NCBI GenBank assembly: GCA_006352455.1
Contig: VANL01000045.1
Coordinates: forward strand, 28,771-92,770
Length of the DNA: 64,000 nucleotides
Direction of reading: 5' to 3'
Source of the DNA: Brachionus sp. 'Tiscar'
Lineage: Eukaryota; Rotifera; Eurotatoria; Ploima; Brachionidae
Positions within the stretch are counted from its first letter, which is position 1; every line of letters starts with the position of its first letter. The notes under the pieces are model-generated. The model saw only the letters and a list, made by a program, of their open reading frames with translations, was not told the origin of the DNA and did not search any database. A program made the position numbers and the translations under genes. Positions 61,127 to 64,000 of the stretch are shown one piece after another.

Positions 61127-62107
61127 ATGGGAGGTTATGAAGCAAACTTTAATCCACCATTAGAAGACAAATATAAGTGTCCAGTTTGTCTAGCTGCTTT
61201 AAGAGACCCAGTACAGACTAAGTGTGGTCATCGACTGTGCTCCTCTTGCTTTAAAACTATCCGAGGGTATTTTTGAATAATTTGAAATATTTTGCTCGAA
61301 TATTAATTTTGTAAATTCTCTAAATTATTAAGCGGTAATTGGTATTTCAGGTGTCCAGTAGATAATACATGGTCAAATAATGTTTTCGAAGATAATGCTG
61401 TAAAACGCGAAGTCTTATCGCTAAAAGTCAATTGCTTTAATTCTAACTGCATTTGGACAGGAGAACTGAGGGAACAACAGGTCTTTAATTTGTCTTATAT
61501 TTTGTCTTTTTTTTTTTTAATTAAAAAATTCAATTATTTTATTTAGACTCATTTAAAAAATTGTCAATTTGAAAAAATCGAGTGCCCAAATAAATGCAAA
61601 ACGGACGTAATGCGTCTTGATTTGGACAAGCATTTATTAGAATGCCCGCTTAGACTCGAAAAGTGCGAACATTGTAAAATAGAAGTGGTTGTTACGCAAT
61701 TGGCGCGTCATCATTTGTTGATGTGTCCCAAATTTCCGGTCAATTGTCCGGTGTGTGGAGAAACCGAAGTTATGAGAGAAAACATTAACGGGCATATTAA
61801 TATAATTAGCGGCGATTGTCCCATGGTGGTCGTTCCGTGCTCGTTTAGACACATTGGTTGCATGCACCAGGACCAACGATGCAAAATGAGCAAACACTAT
61901 CAAGAGATGAATACGCAACATTTGATGATGCTTTCTACTCGTCTTGTTGATTTGGAGACCAAACACAGACTCGACTTGGAGTGCTGCGCCAAAAAATTTG
62001 ACCTATTACTAAGTGATCTTAAGCAGCGAATCGATATTAGCGAAAAGCGGAACATGCAGTTAGAAAACGAGCTCAAAGAGTACAAACTTAAACTGGGTCT
62101 CAATTAA
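61127..62107 (+). CDS. TRAF6-like: TRAF6-like RING and TRAF zinc-finger protein without MATH domain
   Basis: Three exons, 61127-61266, 61351-61480 and 61547-62107, give 276 aa. Residues 8-15 (FNPPLEDKY) and the RING at 18-51 (CPVCLAALRDPV, CGHRLCSSC, CPVD) match TRAF6, including its C3HC3D ligand set. Such RINGs recruit an E2 enzyme for ubiquitin-chain building in immune and stress signalling. Residues about 66-215 hold four or five TRAF-type zinc fingers (CQFEKIECPNKC, CPLRLEKCEHC, CPKFPVNCPVCGE, CPMVVVPCSFRHIGC). Residues 220-276 are a coiled coil (TRLVDLETKHRL to LENELKEYKLKL), then a stop. Ordinary TRAF6 continues into a MATH/TRAF-C receptor-binding domain of about 150 residues; no such exons are seen in the following 1.9 kb. 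Either the protein is naturally truncated or MATH exons lie beyond the window. Confidence 0.9.
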
Positions 62108-62534
62108 ATTTTATACATTTTATTTTTTTTCAAAATTTAATGACTTTGTTTTATTTAAAAATTGTTTTTTTTTTAATGTAATCCTAAAAAGTTAGGTGTC
62201 TTAGAACGCAACTGTATAGAATATGTTTAATTTTGAAGTTGTTTAAGTTGTGTCGAGGACTGATAATTGTTAATGATTATTTTTATTATTTAAACTAAAA
62301 TTGTTTATACAAAAATGATACTTTAAAAAAAAAAAACTAATTATCTAAAAATTGTTTTACTATAATATTTTTATTTTTTATATTTTTATGAAGCTATAAA
62401 AGCTAAATTTATTAAAAAAAAATTTTTCTCTTTTGACTTTGTAAAAAAAAATTATGACTGTAAATAAAAAAATTTTTTATAAATATAATTATTTTTTTAA
62501 TACTTTTAAATGTTTAAAAATAATACCCAAATAA
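62108..62534. other. 3' flank of TRAF6-like gene
   Basis: AT-rich, with T-runs and no coding frame; searched specifically for MATH-domain exons and none found. Confidence 0.55.
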
Positions 62535-62765
62535 TTAACACTCAAAACCTGGAGGGGTTTTTTGGACCCCTTGAGTTACTTTTTATTTTTTTTCCATGAA
62601 AATAAGCATATTTTGCAAAAATATAAATTAACTTAAATATTTTTTGATTTTAAATATCTGATTTGAAATAAAATTTTAAAAAATGGGTAAAGTTTATTTA
62701 AGCAAATACAAATTAAAGATTAAGTAAAAAGCTCCTAAAAAACTCCTCCGGTGTTTGAGTGTTAA
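62535..62765. mobile_element. TTAA-flanked MITE family 1, complete copy
   Basis: TTAA at both ends. Left CACTCAAAACCTGGAGGGG, right (inverted) CACTCAAACACCGGAGGAG. The interior is the mirror of the 58770 copy with very few differences, indicating recent activity or conversion. Confidence 0.88.
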
Positions 62766-63109
62766 GTTTTGAAAATTTGAAAATTTTATTGTGATCATTG
62801 TAATACCCTTGCAAATAGACTGAACCAAATCAAAATGCCGAATATAAGTTAAGGCTTAATTTTTAATTCAATTCAGTTTCAAAGCAAATAACAACAAGTA
62901 TGTTTTCTTATTTTATAAATATTATTCAACTTGAATAATCAATGCCTTCTTCAAAAGATATCTTTAAATCTCTATTTTTTACAAACTTAAATTAACACAT
63001 TTTAATTTAGCTAATTCAAATTAAAAAAATTATCAATACATTTTTCTAATAGTGCCTAAACGATATGACATTGTAAAACTTTTACAACATTTGACTAAAA
63101 TATGCAATT

Positions 63110-63349
63110 AATTGCTCTTGCTTTAGCATTAAGGTTGCAATAGACTTATTGAATTCAGTTTTAGTATTTATTTCTTTATCATTTATTTGAGTCTTGAAAC
63201 TGTTGAGTATCCTTGCTGGTATTTTTTCTTTTGGCAGTTTATTTCATGATTTAACACCTCTGTTAGTTAAAAATTGATAACTATTTTGTCCTTTTTTGCT
63301 GATCTGATTTAATGTAAAATTTTTAAAATTATGTAAATTAGAAAAAAAA
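63110..63349 (-). mobile_element. Non-LTR retrotransposon C-terminal fragment
   Basis: Minus-strand reading gives FLTNRGVKS, a stop where tryptophan is expected, then NKLPKEKIPARILNSFK. This is the terminal motif of CR1/Jockey-like ORF2 (NR.v.sWNkLP...v..as.nsFK). Its upstream side is cut at 63350 by the insertion of a TA-flanked MITE. Confidence 0.78.
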
Positions 63350-63684
63350 TACAGTAATCTCACACTTTTATCCCTACATATTTTTGTCCCAAATAGACTT
63401 GTATTGTTAAAAACCGATGGCTTTGTATTCAAATCAATGTAAAGTTAGATTACTTATGTCACCAATACATATCCCCAAATTCACTTATTACACAGAGCAA
63501 TTAAAAAACTTAAAACAAGTTACTTTATTTGATTTAATTAAACTTAATAATTAACCGTTCAATTTATTTTGTTATTTGTAATTGTAAATAAAAAAAATTT
63601 ATACAAACAGTTTTGTCACATTTTAGTTTTATCCCCACTTGATACCAGAGACATCTGGGGTGATAAAAGTGAGATTTTACTGTA
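63350..63684. mobile_element. TA-flanked MITE (Tc1/mariner-pogo type), 335 bp
   Basis: Left end TACAGTAATCTCACACTTTT and inverted right end TACAGTAAAATCTCACTTTT pair, then both give ATC(A)CCC. TA at each border is the expected target duplication. Inserted next to the retrotransposon fragment, so it is the younger event. No transposase frame. Confidence 0.78.
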
Positions 63685-63863
63685 GGCTATTTATTTTTTT
63701 TATCATCAAAATTTCTGATTGCATCACTAATTTTACTGATATCATAAATTATTTTTGTAAATTTTCCTAACAAATATTATTTTTGTTTTATATTTTAAAA
63801 TGTATTAAATTCTCAATTGTATTTTCATTTTTCTTAAATCATAACAAGAAATTATTATTATTT

Positions 63864-63960
63864 TTAGTAGTAGTAGTAGTAGTAGATAACTGCGTGGATC
63901 TTATCCACAAAGCTGAGAACGCATGAGCGTTTTATTTTCAGCTATAGCAGTCCTATACAT
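63864..63960 (-). mobile_element. Non-LTR retrotransposon 3' end with (ACT)n tail
   Basis: The AGT repeat at 63867-63886 is the inverted tail. The adjoining 70 bases in reverse complement contain GGACTGCTATAGCTGAA and GGATAAGATCC, resembling GACTGCTATGGCTCAA at the 3' end of the 59520 fragment. It is a separate truncated insertion. Confidence 0.6.
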
Positions 63961-64000
63961 TTTCTTAAAATTATACAATAATTGAATTGATAAATTAATA

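Noticed and set aside
61637..61966. 109-codon minus-strand frame
   Set aside because: Antisense of the TRAF zinc-finger exon; no protein family features.
1..64000. Organellar or bacterial origin suggested by extreme AT content
   Set aside because: Abundant GT-AG introns, histone, homeobox, septin and neurotransmitter-receptor genes prove animal nuclear DNA.

Overview
The window is nuclear DNA of a small-genome animal. It is very AT-rich, genes are split by GT-AG introns that are mostly 45-75 nt, and intergenic space is full of decayed mobile elements. The gene set (Cys-loop receptors, a DRGX-type homeobox gene, TRAF6-like and septin genes, and FAM149 and ODAD4 proteins tied to cilia) indicates a bilaterian with motile cilia. 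A spiralian such as a rotifer would fit, but the genus cannot be settled from sequence alone.

I rebuilt 13 spliced or single-exon genes by joining open exons at GT-AG sites with consistent phase; every model closes in frame. In order: septin (-, 22-1558); a secreted cysteine-rich protein with a hydrophobic C-terminus (-, 3895-5936); FAM149-like (+, 12996-15883); ODAD4/TTC25 whose reading frame continues into two PLAT domains (+, 17531-21901); a multi-PLAT protein (+, 27624-29938); a Sec23-type zinc finger plus vWA protein (+, 32099-34297); two tandem non-alpha Cys-loop receptor subunits (+, 37215-40061 and 42372-45244) with a small GPI-type Ly6/three-finger gene on the opposite strand between them (-, 40525-41278); DRGX-like homeobox (-, 49144-50290); a 23-exon uncharacterised multi-pass membrane protein (-, 52231-56533); an intronless divergent histone H3 (+, 57721-58158); and a TRAF6-like RING protein that lacks the MATH domain (+, 61127-62107).

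Functionally the window has three themes. Cilia: the ODAD4 fusion, FAM149, and perhaps the adjacent PLAT gene, whose PLAT repeats share intron positions with the fusion. Cholinergic-type signalling: two receptor paralogues and a Ly6 protein, a fold that binds and tunes such receptors in other animals. Regulation: DRGX, the H3 variant and TRAF6-like.

The mobile-element load is varied. There are two TTAA-flanked (piggyBac-like) MITE families with six copies, a TA-flanked pogo/Tigger-like MITE, another TA-flanked MITE, a MITE with a 9-bp target duplication (Mutator-like), several other inverted-repeat elements, a tRNA-derived SINE with a second partial copy, and fragments of CR1/Jockey-like non-LTR retrotransposons that end in trinucleotide tails. 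The strongest candidates for something undescribed are the ODAD4-PLAT fusion, the Ly6 gene nested between receptor paralogues, and the MATH-less TRAF6-like protein.
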